A stretch of DNA of 64,000 bases from Coix lacryma-jobi var. lacryma-jobi (GCA_009763385.1 CM019826.1:93604848-93668847); one strand, 5' to 3'; shown: positions 10,884-22,622, counted from the stretch's first letter. The notes: a model not told the origin generated them from the letters alone. Numbers and translations are program-made.

Positions 10884-13618
10884 ATGGATCGCGGCGTGGG
10901 CAAACCGCCGTTCTTTGATGGGACGAACTATGCGTATTGGAAGATACGCATGTCGGCCTATCTGCAGAGTTTGGGTGCTTCTATTTGGGATATTTGCAAC
11001 TCTGCTGATTACGTGGTCTTGGCTGCTCGTGTTTCTCAGCAACAGATCGATGAGCACGATGCCAATAGCCGAGCCCGTAATGCTCTTTTTTCTTGTCTGA
11101 GCATGGGTGAGTTTGATCGTGTTTCTCACCTCGCTACGGCTCGGGAGATCTGGGACACCCTCATGCGTTTCCATGAGGGCACCTCTCAAGTCAAAACCCG
11201 ACTCTACGAGTCGTTCAAGCGAGAGTATGAGAACTTTAGACATCAACCTGGCGAGAGCATAGAGAGTTTATTCGCTCGCTTTCAGGTGATTGTCAACAGG
11301 ATGAGGGCTAACAGAGAGCAGTTGCCATTTGACGATCATGAGCGTGCTTTGAAGCTTTTGCACACTCTTGACCGTTCGGTGTGGGACTCCAAGGTTCAGG
11401 CAATCATCGAATCGCCGAACTATGAGACCCTCACCTGCGACGAGCTCTTCAGTAAGCTCAAGTCCAGTGAGATTGATGCTATGGCGAGGGCTTCTTTTGA
11501 AAATCCTTCTCGCCCGTCCATGGCTTTGATTTCCGGCTCTTCCTCTAACCCCCCAGCTGGCTTTGCGCTCTCTTCTCTCTTTTCTGTGACAGAGGACCAG
11601 CTGGAGTCTTTGGGAGACGACGAGTTGGCTTTGCTTGCCAACCGGTTCTCGCGGTTCCACAACAACCGCATGAACCGTCGTCGAGGAGGAGGACGCACGG
11701 GATGCTACGAGTGCGGCGACCCCGACCACTTCATCGCCGACTGCCCCAAGAAAAAGAACAAGCACTCGGGCAAGGGCGAACATGGGCGCAAGCACGACTC
11801 CAAGTACAAGGAGAAGCACGTCCCCCCAAGGCACAAGAAACGGGGCGGCTTCGACAAAGAGTACATCAAGAAGAAGTACTTGGAGAAGCAGCAAGCTGAG
11901 CAGCGTGCGTTCTTCGCCACGCTCAGCGACGTCGACGGCTCGGATGACGACTCCGCTGGCTCCAGCGATGACGAGTCCGTGAAGAAGAAGCTGGAAGACA
12001 AGTTCAACGGCTTGTGCTTCTTGGCCGGCGACGGAGGCCTGTGCACCATGGCGCTCGGAGATGAGGTCGATGGCGAGCCGGAGCGTACCCCTCGGACGAC
12101 GACGACGACGACACCTCCCAGGTATCTCTCACCTACGACGAGCTTTCCTCCGAGGTTGAGAAGTTGACTGCTGCCCTCCTTAGCCAAGATAAGTTGCTTA
12201 GGCGTGCCGCTAGAGAGCGCAAGGAGTTTAGGCAGAAGTGGGAGGACACGGTGAAGGAGCTTGAGTTCGCTCGGTCCACCGTGGTAGTGTCGGAGGAGGC
12301 GGAGTGCGAGTCGTGCACCGCGCACATGACTGACCTTCTCACTCTGAGAGGTAAGTATGCTGCGTTGGTTGGAGAGGTGGATGAGCTCCGTGCTAGGCCG
12401 CAGCTGTTGGGTGCGTGCAAGACTTGTCCTGTCTTGCAATCTGAGTTGGCAGAGAAAAATGCCAAGCTTGAGTCTTTAGAGAAGGCCAGCTCAGATAGCA
12501 CTTGTGTCTCGAGGTGTGCTTTGTGTGAGGGCCTGGAGATGGAGATTGCCAATGTGAAGCATGGCAAGATGCAAACCGAGGAAGAAAACACATACCTTCG
12601 GTCCATCTTGTCATGGGTCTCCAGTAGTGAGCCGCAGCTCGGGATGATGATCTCCCAATTCAAGCGAGCTGTTGGTGCCCCTGGTGTAGGTTTTGCTCAG
12701 AGTGTTGATCTCTCAGCTTTTGGGAAGATTGGAGAGTCTAGTGGTCTGAACCCATGTGAGAAGCCCAATTCCACCACTACTCCCAAACTTGCCAAACTTC
12801 CACTCAAAGAGCCAGCCAAGCCTATCACCAAAGATGGTGTGGTTGAGGAACCCCCGAGAGCTCCTCCCAAGAACCCAGTTTGGGCACCCAAGCCAAACCA
12901 CCTCAGAAACAAGCTTGACGCTATGCCACCCATTCGTGAGGAGTTGCCACAGAAGGGCAAAGGCAAAGTGAGCCACACCCACAGCCCTGGTCACCAACAA
13001 CCCCCTTCGCGTGCGGTGAGGTACCAGTGTGATTTCTGTGGGAGGGATGGTCACTTGATCGAGTTCTGTTTCCGGCGCAAGCGAGAGGCGCGCCGTGTTC
13101 GGGAGATGGAGAACCCGGACATGTACCATCCAGCTCATCGTGGACATGTGCCGAAGGCTCAGGAGAGAGCTGCTAGGTCCGGACGTCAAGGTCCCCGGCC
13201 TAGGCAGGAGATGAGAGCCCCTAGGAGGGAGACTAGGCCTAGAGGTCCAGCACCTCAGTTTGTTAGGCCTAGGCAGGAGAGAGCTCCGAGGAGAGACGCT
13301 AGAGCAGTTGAGCCCCAGGCTCCTAGGCGTAGATCTCGTAGAGAGCGTGCCCGACGGGGTCCTGCTTTTGCAGGTAACGGACCCCGTGGCGGAGGCTTAG
13401 TTGAGCGCTTTCCCCCACCGCAGTTTGAGTACCGCGGTGAGCGCTTCTTCCCCAGCGGACCACGTTTTCCCGTACGTGGTGATCGCTACCCCCGTAGACA
13501 GGCTAGGAATAGTTTTTACACTGACCGTTCTTTTGAGCAGCCGGCCCAACACTGGTATTCTCCTTACTTCACTAACCCCAGTGTTGGACCGTATGCTCAC
13601 CCTATGTCTTTTTATTGA
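10884..13618 (+). pseudogene. gag: Element C gag (frameshifted)
   Basis: This is a Sirevirus-type long Gag starting MDRGVGKPPFFDGTNYAYW at the ATG 10884. The Gag capsid domain spans about residues 5-230. A first CCHC knuckle (CYECGDPDHFIADC) is near 11703, then a lysine-rich stretch and an acidic stretch. A one-base frame change falls near 12080-12100 in a GAC repeat. The second frame (12164-13618) has a coiled-coil segment, a second knuckle (CDFCGRDGHLIEFC) near 13028 and an Arg/Pro-rich tail (about 13070-13400) likely to bind nucleic acid. There are no in-frame nonsense codons, only the indel, which may be a sequencing artefact. Confidence 0.9.
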
Positions 13619-13623
13619 TGTAG

Positions 13624-15200
13624 GTGAGACGGTTGGAGGACATTTGGTTGGTGGATTCTGGTTGCTCGAGGCACATGACCGGAAACGCCAAGTGGTTCTC
13701 CAGCCTTAGCCCGGTCGCCGGAAAGGAGTACATAACCTTCGGCGACAATAGTAAAGGTAAGGTATTGTCTCAGTGGGACGGTGCGGGTTAATGAGCACTT
13801 TGTGTTGCGCGATGTTGCTCTTGTTTCTAACCTGCATTTTAACCTTCTTTCTGTTTCGCAACTTTTTGATGATGACTATGAGATTCGTTTTAAACCGAAC
13901 CTTAGTCGCATCTTAGATCCTCAGGGCGATCTTGTATGTCTGATTTCGCCCTTTGGGAAAGTCTTTCGCGCGAATTTCTCGGAGTCGTTTGGTTCTTCTC
14001 GCTGTCTTTTGGCTAGTCCTTCTTCCTCCGATCTTTGGAAGTGGCATAGGAGGCTCGGTCATTTAAGCTTCGACTTGCTTGCAAGACTTAGCTCACATTG
14101 GCCTAATCCGAGGATTGCCCAAGCTTTCGATGGAGAAGGATCTAGTTTGCCATTCTTGCAGACATGGGAAGATGGTTGCCGCTCCCCACCATCCAGTGAC
14201 TAAGGTCATGACCTCGCACCCCGGAGAGCTTTTACACATGGACCTTGTTGGTCCGGCTCGGGTGAGCTCGGTTGGTGGCAAGTGGTATGTTTTGGTTGTT
14301 GTTGACGACTTTTCGAGATATTCGTGGGTCTTCTTTTTGACTGAGAAGACTGAGACTTTCTCCTTCGCTCGCAATCTGATTTTGCGTCTTCAGAACGAGT
14401 TCCCTTTGAACTCGATGCGAGCTATTAGAAGTGATAATGGTTCCGAATTCAAAAATTCGGATTTTGAGAAGTTTTGTAACCGCCTTGGCTTGGAGCATCA
14501 GTTTTCTTCCCCCTACACACCGCCCCAAAATGGTGTTGTAGAGAGGAAGAATCGGACCCTTGTTGAGATGGCCAGGACGATGCTTGATGAGCATAGGACT
14601 CCTAGGCGCTATTGGGCCGAAGCTATGAACACTGCATGCTATGTTTCCAATCGCATTTTTCTGAGAGCTTTCTTGAAAAAGACTTCTTATGAGTTGCGTT
14701 TTGGCAAACTGCCCAAGGTGAGTTATTTTCGAGTTTTTGGTTGCCATTGTTTTATACTCAAAAAGGGCAACTTGGACAAATTTGAATCTCGTTCTTCTGA
14801 CGGTGTGTTTTTGGGTTATGGCACTCACACTCGAGCTTATCGTGTACTTAACCTTGACACTAACCGAGTCATGGAGACATCCGATGTCACCTTCGACGAG
14901 ACCATGGTTTGTCCTTCTTCTCATTTTGAGCGTGCAGGTGATTATGAGGTTGGTGAGCCTCTTTTTGATGACGAGGACGAGGGTGCTGAAGGTATGGATG
15001 ATCCAGCACCCCCTCCACCTGCCGCGCCGCAAAGAGCGGCCTCGACGACGACTCACGGCCCCGACACCTCTTCTTCCTGGGGGCCGTGGGATCCGCCACC
15101 CCGAGCGGTACCATTTGTACCCGGGGAGGCACCAGCTGCTGTTGAGGGGGAGGCTACTTCAGCTCGGGAGGCACCACGACATATCCAGCGCCAGCACCCG
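13624..15200 (+). pseudogene. pol: Element C protease and integrase
   Basis: The protease motif VDSGCSRHMTG is at about 13650, and this frame ends near 13790 after a one-base slip around 13765. The next frame (13781-14203) holds the pre-integrase segment (LWKWHRRLGHLSF). Another slip near 14085-14095 moves to the frame 14079-15644. That frame has the CHSC part of the zinc site and the catalytic core: D in HMDLVGP, D in RSDNGSEF, E in NGVVERKN. A Pro/Ala-rich linker (about 14990-15200) separates IN from RT. All breaks are one-base indels. Confidence 0.9.
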
Positions 15201-16821
15201 CCTCAGCAGATGATCGGCAACATCGACGAACGGGTCACTCGGTCCAGGTCACAGCAAATCTCGCACTTCGCTCATTCTGCTTTTGTTGCTAATTTTGAGC
15301 CCCGAGATGTTGGACACGCTTTGACGGATCCGGATTGGGTTAATGCCATGCATGAGGAGTTAGAGAATTTTGAGCGAAATCGGGTTTGGGTTCTAGTTCC
15401 ACCTCCACCTGACTGTAAGCCTATTGGGACAAAATGGGTTTTCAAAAACAAGCAAGGAGAGGATGGCCACGTTGTTAGAAACAAGGCCCGGCTTGTAGCG
15501 AAAGGCTATAGTCAGAAGGAGGGGATAGATTATGAGGAAACCTTCGCTCCTGTAGCACGTTTGGAGGCTATTAGGATACTCTTGGCTTATGCTGCATCCA
15601 GGGCTTCAAACTTTTTCAAATGGATGTCAAGAGTGCCTTCTTAAACGGCTACATAGAGGAGGAGGTTTATGTTGAGCAACCCCCCGGTTTTGAAAATCCC
15701 AAGTTTCCAAACCATGTCTTTAAACTTCATAAAGCTTTATATGGTTTGAAACAAGCCCCTAGAGCCTGGTATGATAGGTTGAAAACCTTTTTGCTTGCTA
15801 AGGGTTTTAAAATGGGATGTGTAGATAAGACGCTCTTTCTCCTCCGGCAAGGCAAAGACACACTCTTGGTCCAGATTTACGTGGATGATATCATTTTCGG
15901 TGGTTCTTCTCACGCTTTGGTTGCCAAGTTTGCAGATACTATGAGCAGGGAGTTCGAGATGAGCATGATGGGCGAGCTGACATTCTTTCTCGGGTTGCAA
16001 ATTAAGCAATCCCGGGAGGGGACGTTTGTGCACCAGGGCAAGTACACCAAGGACTTGCTGAAGCGGTTCGATATGGGTGAGGCCAAGCCTCTTCCAACAC
16101 CCATGTCGACGACGACTGCCCTGGATGCAGATGTGGATGGAGAAGCAGTGGACCAGAAGGAGTACCGCAGCATGATCGGGTCGCTCCTCTACCTGACGGC
16201 GACACGCCCGGACATCCAGTTCGCGGTGTGTCTGTGTGCGCGCTTTCAGGCGTCGCCGCGCACCTCTCACCGTCAGGCGGTGAAGCGGATTTTCAGGTAC
16301 CTTCGTTTCACGCCTGAGTTCGGGATTTGGTATTCTGCTTCCTCCACCCTCTCCCTTTGCGGTTATTCAGATGCCGATTTTGCTGGTTGCCGTATTGAGC
16401 GCAAGTCCACTTCTGGGACTTGCCAATTTATTGGTTCTTCTCTTGTTTCGTGGTCTTCTCGCAAGCAGTCTAGTGTCGCTCAGTCCACTACAGAGGCTGA
16501 ATATGTTGCTGCGGCTAGCTGCTGTTCACAGTTGCTTTGGATGATGGCCACTTTGCGTGATTTTGGTCTGAGCTTTTCTCGCGTGCCTTGCTTTGTGACA
16601 GCACGAGTGCCATTAGCGTTGCTAAGAACCCCGTGCTTCACTCGAAGACCAAACACATTGATGTGCGCTTTCATTTTCTGCGAGACCACCAGGAGAAGGG
16701 TGATATCGACCTTCGCCATGTCGATACTCATCATCAACTGGCGGATATTTTCACCAAGCCTTTAGACGAATCAACCTTTAATCGGTTGAGGGGTGAGCTT
16801 GGTGTGTGTTTCCCCTTTTAG
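15201..16821 (+). pseudogene. pol: Element C reverse transcriptase and RNase H
   Basis: RT begins after the linker with the conserved HALTDPDWVNAMHEEL and TKWVFKNKQGE stretches. A one-base loss near 15600 shifts the frame just before MDVKSAFLNGYIEEEVYVEQ (15620). The catalytic IYVDDIIFG is at about 15877. RNase H shows YSDADFAGC, STTEAEYVAA and, after another slip near 16590, LCDSTSAISVAKN and HHQLADIFTKPLDE. It ends at 16821 with VCFPF. The homologous frame in element D (61653-63452) lacks these slips, so the domain order is certain. Confidence 0.92.
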
Positions 16822-18507
16822 ATGGGGGAAACATTTTGGATCTTGTATATTTGACTGACTCTTTTGTCTTTCTTTTCTTTTGCATTTTAGCATACGCATT
16901 TACATTCTGAGCTTCATGTTTATAATCACTAGAATGTAACTATGCTCTATTTAGTATGCTCTGATGCTTATATGGATGCTTGTAGCTTATGCTCTTCCTG
17001 ATCACTAGTACATGTTATGAGCTGAGCTATTTTGGAATGGTGAATTTACTTAATAACTTACAATCTGAAAATGTTCACCATTGAGATATGCAACTAGCAT
17101 GTGTAGGATATGTTGAGTTCACTCATGCTTTTCATATATGCTAGGTTGCTATGTCTCTAGTTATGAGTCATTCACTTGCTTGGTCTGTTCATATCATGTA
17201 TAAATTTTTGAACCAAGTTTTAGTGAATTGAAAAGATCGAGATGGGATTGCTTGTCAACACCTCACGGTATCGAGACTGTTCTCATTGCACTTGAGTTAA
17301 ACTTGAGCCGTGTAGTGTATGACCGAAACCGTTGCTTTAAGCTTCGATTGCATATGCATAGGCTTCGCACGGTTGAAAAGTTAGGCAAAGACAAGCTTTC
17401 AACCTCTCGCAATCACATGCTAAATATTGAACTTGTGAAGTCTTCACCGCTGCAACTCCAATATAAAAATGAAATCACAAGTATATGCTTCATTCCTATG
17501 CATGATGATTGAACTTTGCTAGGGGTAGTTCACCTTGTATACATGTTTAGCACTTGTCTGGATTCCTATCTATACATGTGTAGTGCTATTCTGATGGTGA
17601 CTATCTTTTTGGCTAAAAATGCTCACTGCTCATATGCTTCATTCGTATGTGTGTCAGTTTAGCCTTGTGTTATTGATTTGAGTGTTGTATGATTATTTAG
17701 TGCTTGATTTGTCTATTTGATGTATATCTTAATATTTATATCTTGTTTTTATTATTTTGAACTTTCTTATGCATTTGCCATTGGAGCTATACCGATAGAG
17801 CATTTTTGCACAATTTATGCCTGAAGGCTAACTTGCATTTCTGACTTCATATCATTTTAGAAGGGGGAGTTTTGTGGCTCAAGGGAAGAGTTTGTGCTTG
17901 ATAAGTGCATTTTCAACTAAGGGGGAGAGTTTTTGCAAATCATATGTCTCCTGGCGTTCAATTAGGGGGAGTTTTGCTAAGGGGGAGATTTTCAGATCTT
18001 TATGCTGCTTCTCTTGTTGGACCTAAGGGGAGTCCGGGTTGCTTGCACTTGTCGAGGGGAGTTTGCTAGTTGTGTTGAGCCGTTGCCTCTATCTTGAGGG
18101 ACTAGCAAACATTTTCCTCATTTGGCATCGAGTTTGATTTCGATTGGTTCGAAGACTTTTCGATTGTTTTCAATTGGTTCGGAGTGGTTTTCGTGCTAGT
18201 TGTGTTGAGCCTCTGTGCCTCTATCTTGAGGGACTAGCACTTTGCCATTTTTTAGCTCCGATTCTCAATTGGTTTCTGCTAGCGGTGTTGAGCCTGTTCT
18301 ACCTCTTCTTGAGGGCTAGCTTTGCTTTGCTTGGTCGCGTCGAGCCGTTGCCCATGTCTTTGGGGACCAAGTTCTCGCTTCTTCCACTTGACCTTCTTCG
18401 GCTTTGCTATGCTTTTGGGTCATTTGGTTGAGTTCTCTTCCTCTCCTTCCTCCTACCTTCTTCTTTCATTTTATGATTTGTGTGTGTAGTTGACAATGCA
18501 CTCATCA
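16822..18507 (+). other. Element C 3' untranslated region
   Basis: 1.7 kb after pol without a supportable gene. It is AT-rich at first. From about 17860 it has a string of polypurine-like AGGGGGAG(A/T) motifs (near 17863, 17921, 17965 and 17979). From 18061 there is a set of long-loop hairpins. The short open frame at 17228-17512 has no recognisable domain. Confidence 0.8.
18061..18371 (+). repeat. Four long-loop hairpins with differing stems in the C 3' region
   Basis: The stem pairs are GTTTGCTAGT/ACTAGCAAAC (18061-18070 with 18101-18110), GTGCTAGT/ACTAGCAC (18193-18200 with 18233-18240), GCTAGC/GCTAGC (18278-18283 with 18315-18320) and CTTGGTC/GACCAAG (18330-18336 with 18365-18371). Loops are about 28-32 nt and share GTTGAGCC or TCGAGCC near the 5' side and, in the first three, TTGAGGG near the 3' side. 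Element D keeps the set at 60119-60480. Confidence 0.85.
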
Positions 18508-18517
18508 AGGGGGAGAT
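18508..18517 (+). promoter_or_regulatory. Polypurine tract of element C
   Basis: AAGGGGGAGAT lies directly beside the 3' LTR start (18518), the expected plus-strand primer position. Confidence 0.85.
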
Positions 18518-20613
18518 TGCGGATACATGGGTGTATGCCGAGTCTCTGAGTGATGAGTGATTGTCAACGGGTTGATGCGCATGTTCTTTGGCTTGTGTTG
18601 TGCAGGTGTCGAGCACGGAGACAGTGATCGAGGGCAAGGTGAAGGTCAAGTTGAGACGTGCCGTGCCGACGGACTGGGTGCGATGAAGGATGGGCGTGCC
18701 GTGCGGCGGACGTGCCATGCCGATGTATCGAGCAGTGAAGGGCGGACGTGAGGCTTGGACTGAGGGACCGGAGTGCCTGAGGATCAGCTGTGGTAGCTGG
18801 CAGCCTGGGACAGCGACGAGCGGAGACTTGCGGGGCACGGTGTTGCTCGGGTCGAGGACCTGGGGACATGTGTCGGTGGACGGGTGCACGAGCGGTGCAT
18901 CCCCTCTACAGCTCCGGTTTGGTGGTTGAGCCAGGGAAAAACCACCGGTGGACGGTTTCCGAGTTTGGGCCTCAAAACTGGGTGCTGGGTTTCCAGGTTG
19001 AGCCACAAAACCTGGGCGCGAGTTTCCAGGTTGAGCCTCAAAACCTGGGCGTGGGCCGGTTTCCGAGTTTGGGCCTCAAAACTCGGGCGCTGCGGGTTTC
19101 TGAGTTTGGGCCACAAAACTCAGGCTGGAGGCTGGTTTCCCGGTTTGGGCCTCAAAACCGGGGGTTGCTGGAAAAGGCTGGTTCCCGGTTGGGCCACAAA
19201 ACCGGGGGTGCAGAGCGAGGGCGGCACGTGGCGGCGATCCAGAGGTTGTGTCGAGGCAACGCTTCGGTTCGAGCGGGCGTGGCCGTCGGATCTACCTACA
19301 CCGCGGGTTGGACCAGAATAGCCTTAGGGTTTAGCTGGTTCGCTCTGTAATTAGTTTAGAGAGGGGTAGAGTAGGAAATAGGCTTAGTCTAGGTTAGTAT
19401 AAGTAGTCTAGGGGAGACACCCTCCTCCCTATCTCAGTTAGTGCTTTCATTTGCTAGGGTTTCCTGCTCCCGTCCCTGCTTTAGCTAGTTGAGATCCGCA
19501 GAGAGACTCCACTCTGTGTACTGTTGAGTTGAGGAAGTGAGGCCGTATCCTCACCTTGGAGCACAGATCGTTGGCTTGATTTGCGTCCTTGATTCGAACT
19601 CGTGGCTGTGATTTCCGTTGTGTTCGTGTTCTTCGCGGAATCCTTTTCTCCACGATTTTTCCGTCGCTTGATCTTTTTGCTCGGTTCATCTTTTGCAAAT
19701 CCGTTTGAACCAAGTTGTTCTAGATCGTGAGGCACTTCTTTCCACCGAAGGAATCATCCTCTAACCTCACGGTCTAGGAGATCAATCGATTTTTAGTTTC
19801 GGGTCACTTTTCTCTTCACCCCCAAAATTCTTCGATTCACCGATTTGGAGATAGGTTCGAGCCATGATCTCTTAGAGATAGCTCACTATACTCTTTGTGA
19901 CTCCACTCACCGAGTTTGATCCCTAGAGGATTCGTTTTGAGTGAGTTTGAGTCGAATCGGTGGAAGAACAGAGGGCTGTCTGGGTGACCGGACGCTGCTC
20001 GGGCCGACCGGACACTCAGGTCGTGCGTCCGGTGGTTGAACACCACTGTGGTTGTTTGCGTGTGACCGGACGCTCTGTTCAAACGACCGGACGCTCCCTT
20101 CCGTGAGTCCGGTCAAGAACAGAGGGTCCAGATCGGTTTTCAGCGACAGGACGCATCCGGTGTCAGCTGACCGGACGCGCAGGATCCACTGCATCGCGCT
20201 TGTTCGTTTCTGACCGGACGCACTGTTCTCGACCGGACGCTCCGTACTCGTGAGTCCGGTCGCGAACAGTAAGGTTCCAGAGCCGATTTTTTGTTGACCG
20301 GACGCGTCGGTCCCTGCTGACCGGACGCTGGCCAGAGTCCGGTCGATCCAGTTTCGCGCGTTTTCGTTCGCGGTTCGTTCGTTCTTGATCGGATTCGAGT
20401 TCCGTCTTTGCGTTGGCTTTCTAGGGTTGTCTAGTGTCCCGCTGTGCTTCGAGGAAGCATCCACCCTATATCTAGGGTCGTGGACATTAGCAAGCTCTAG
20501 GGTTCGCTCTTGGGGTTGATTTTGGGACAGTGGCATCTAGTTTCCGAAAGGAAATTTTGAAGCTCCCATTCACCCCCCCTCTGGTCGCTTTCGGATAGCT
20601 TCTCGGTCCTTCA
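18518..20613 (+). repeat. 3' LTR of element C
   Basis: 2096 bp, collinear with the 5' LTR. It differs by a handful of transitions and by many one- to three-base deletions, for example in the first hairpin unit (about 18979), near 19030, 19184-19190, 20130 and 20310. The target duplication CATGT follows at 20614-20618. Confidence 0.93.
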
Positions 20614-20618
20614 CATGT

Positions 20619-20698
20619 GAGCACCGAAAAACAACTAGCCGATATCTTCACAAAGCCTTTAGATGAGTCAAGATTTTGTACTTTGAGGAGTGAACTAA
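20619..20698 (+). pseudogene. pol: Element E RNase H, continuation between C and A
   Basis: After C's target duplication the E frame resumes with STEKQLADIFTKPLDESRF, the standard copia RNase H end, through LRSELN. It is interrupted again by element A at 20704. The frame continues exactly from 8699, which proves both pieces belong to E. Confidence 0.92.
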
Positions 20699-20703
20699 AT
20701 ATC

Positions 20704-20849
20704 TGTTGGTATTTCTTAGCGTCGCTACTAAGAATAGAGTTTTAATCTATCCCCGGCAACGGCGCCAGAAATGCTTGTTAACACTTCTTAACGCAACCAC
20801 TAGAACTAGACTATGGAGCCTAACCCTAGCAACGGCGCTAGAAGTGTCT
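20704..20849 (-). repeat. Two stacked LTR-end plus primer-site modules within the A LTR
   Basis: The LTR's downstream edge holds two related modules of about 72 bp. Each has an LTR-terminus-like TGTT...CTT..CG segment followed by a primer-site complement. The first contains a perfect tRNA-Asp-type 18-mer at 20750-20767 (TCCCCGGCAACGGCGCCA). The second has a degenerate version at 20823-20840. The other LTR copy (28687-28857) has the same arrangement, and the working primer site (28661-28678) sits beyond it. Confidence 0.8.
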
Positions 20850-22622
20850 TGTGGTAAAACTATTGACTATTGGATAGTTCCGCAAGCGCACAGAATATAC
20901 CGATGTAGCACTTCACCCGGGAGTATTCCAAGGTATCGTTATTTATTTATCCCAAAGGAAAGCAAGCTAGGAAAGATGTAGAGAGAGGAAAGATAGATCC
21001 TTTAGTCTTACTATAATCTATTATCAATTAGAGAAGCAAAGGGTATAAGTGGATATAAGGGAGGATAGATAGATAAGATAAATAAGTTAAGCAAAGAGTA
21101 TATGATATGAAAGATAACTTTAGTAGAGTTAGCTAGGTGGGAGGACAACGAGTGAGTATAAAGTACTCCTATGTTTCTACCTTTACTCCTATGAACTAAT
21201 CCTAATTAAATAGATGACTTAACTAGATTGACGCCTTGCTACTTGTGTGAGAGGGATAAACGAGAGAGTAAAGCGATAGAAGGTTGTTCACCTAACCCAG
21301 TACTCAAGCGGATATTTGGCTTATGGACGCCTTACCTTTTAAGAACTAGCCTGAGTTCACGTGAGGGGATCTAGGTAGCCAGGCAAAATCTGTCACCTTT
21401 TGCCCATGCGCCCCTACTGTCTGTGCAAGCCAGCGGTAGTCAAAGATAAGATAAAGTATGAGCACCACGCTCACACTTATCTACACCTTTAGCTATCGAT
21501 CAAAATAGCTAAAGCCCCTATCCTAAGATAGGATGATGACGCACACACAAGAAGCTATTTAAAGGAAATCAATCTAACTAAGACAACTATAGAACTAAGA
21601 TAAGCACACAACAAGACTATAAATATAGACTTGCACTAAGTAAATACTTGGAAAGTAAATACTTAAGTAAATGCAAAGTAAAGTAAAGAAAGAATAATAT
21701 ATTAAATAAATAAAGTCTTACAAAAGAAGAAAGTTACAAGGGCTATACCACACTCCCACAAGACGACTCCGGAGACCCGAGCTTCGCCCGACTCGACTCT
21801 AACTCCCACTCTAGACTAACTACTACTACTCTTGCTTGATCTCACATGAGAGTGGAGATATGTGTTGTGAGATATCTGAGATATGTTGAATGAGAGGGTG
21901 GAGGCCTCTATTTATAGTGGAGGTGGAGTAGGGGCTACTCTGGTGCCACGTCAGCGATCCGCGTGATCACCTCTCTTCACCCTTGGATCCACCGCCATGA
22001 CAACCGACTTGGATGAATGGCTTGGATATTCTTCACGTGTGAAACATGCACTTTGCCACCGACTTGGATGAGGGTCACCATGGGGTCGGCCGACCCTGTC
22101 CCTGACATGTGGGCCCGGGGTACACCTTCTAGAAGGTGCTGATGTCATCCTGATGAATAGTGTTGTTGGGTCCCACCAAGGGGGGTCGGCCGACCACCCT
22201 ATGACAGGGCTGGCCCACCTCTTCTCTCCCTTGGTGACCCCACATGTCATGGAGCAAGTCTTGTGAAGTTGGTTGCATTTGGTTTTCGGTGTGGACCCAT
22301 GAATCCATGTGCTTCTCATCTTGCACTGTTGAGCAAAAGCACATGCTTGATCCAATGGTTGATATTGGCTTGAACATGCTTCTCTTGGATCATGTCATGT
22401 CACCATGGCCAAGGTGGCCCAAAGGTGGGGTCGCCCGACCCCTTTGGTGGGCCCACCTGGCCTCATTTTGTTCATTTTGCCATCTCCTACGAGTTCACAA
22501 GCTAAGAGTACAAGTGGAACTTATTAGTGATAAATATGCTGATGATATGCTATTCTTCCTTGAAACTGAGGCCTGTTGACGATATTTTGATAAGGTAAAA
22601 CATGCTATAACTTCCGTCAACA
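20704..22622 (-). repeat. 3' LTR of element A
   Basis: 1919 bp. On the minus strand it starts TGTTGACGGAAG-type at 22622 and ends ...ACCAACA at 20704. The TATA box is CTATAAATAG at 21908-21917 (minus). Upstream of it are palindromes centred on TCGGCCGA: GGGTCGGCCGACCC at 22083-22096, GGTCGGCCGACC at 22184-22195 and an imperfect GGTCGCCCGACC near 22428-22441. A purine tract complement (22623-22635) lies at its inner edge. Confidence 0.9.

Larger units (their letters stand above)
8705..20613 (+). mobile_element. Sirevirus-type copia element C, full length
   Basis: C is 11.9 kb with two LTRs (8705-10820 and 18518-20613), TGCGGATAC...GGTCCTTCA ends and a perfect target duplication CATGT at 8700-8704 and 20614-20618. 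It interrupts the RNase H codons of E. It carries gag, PR, IN, RT and RH in copia order and no accessory ORF. By eye the LTRs differ by about eight transitions over 2.1 kb plus a dozen or more small deletions, all in the 3' copy. That suggests a young insertion. Element D and the solo LTR at 35233 belong to the same family. Confidence 0.95.

Noticed and set aside
12133..12663. Minus-strand ORF of 176 codons opposite C gag
   Set aside because: Antisense shadow of the gag coiled-coil region. No domain, TATA or splice signals as seen for the real antisense gene in B.
17228..17512. Small ORF of 94 codons after C pol as an accessory gene
   Set aside because: The corresponding region in D (about 60950-61250, minus) does not preserve an open frame, and no domain is recognised.
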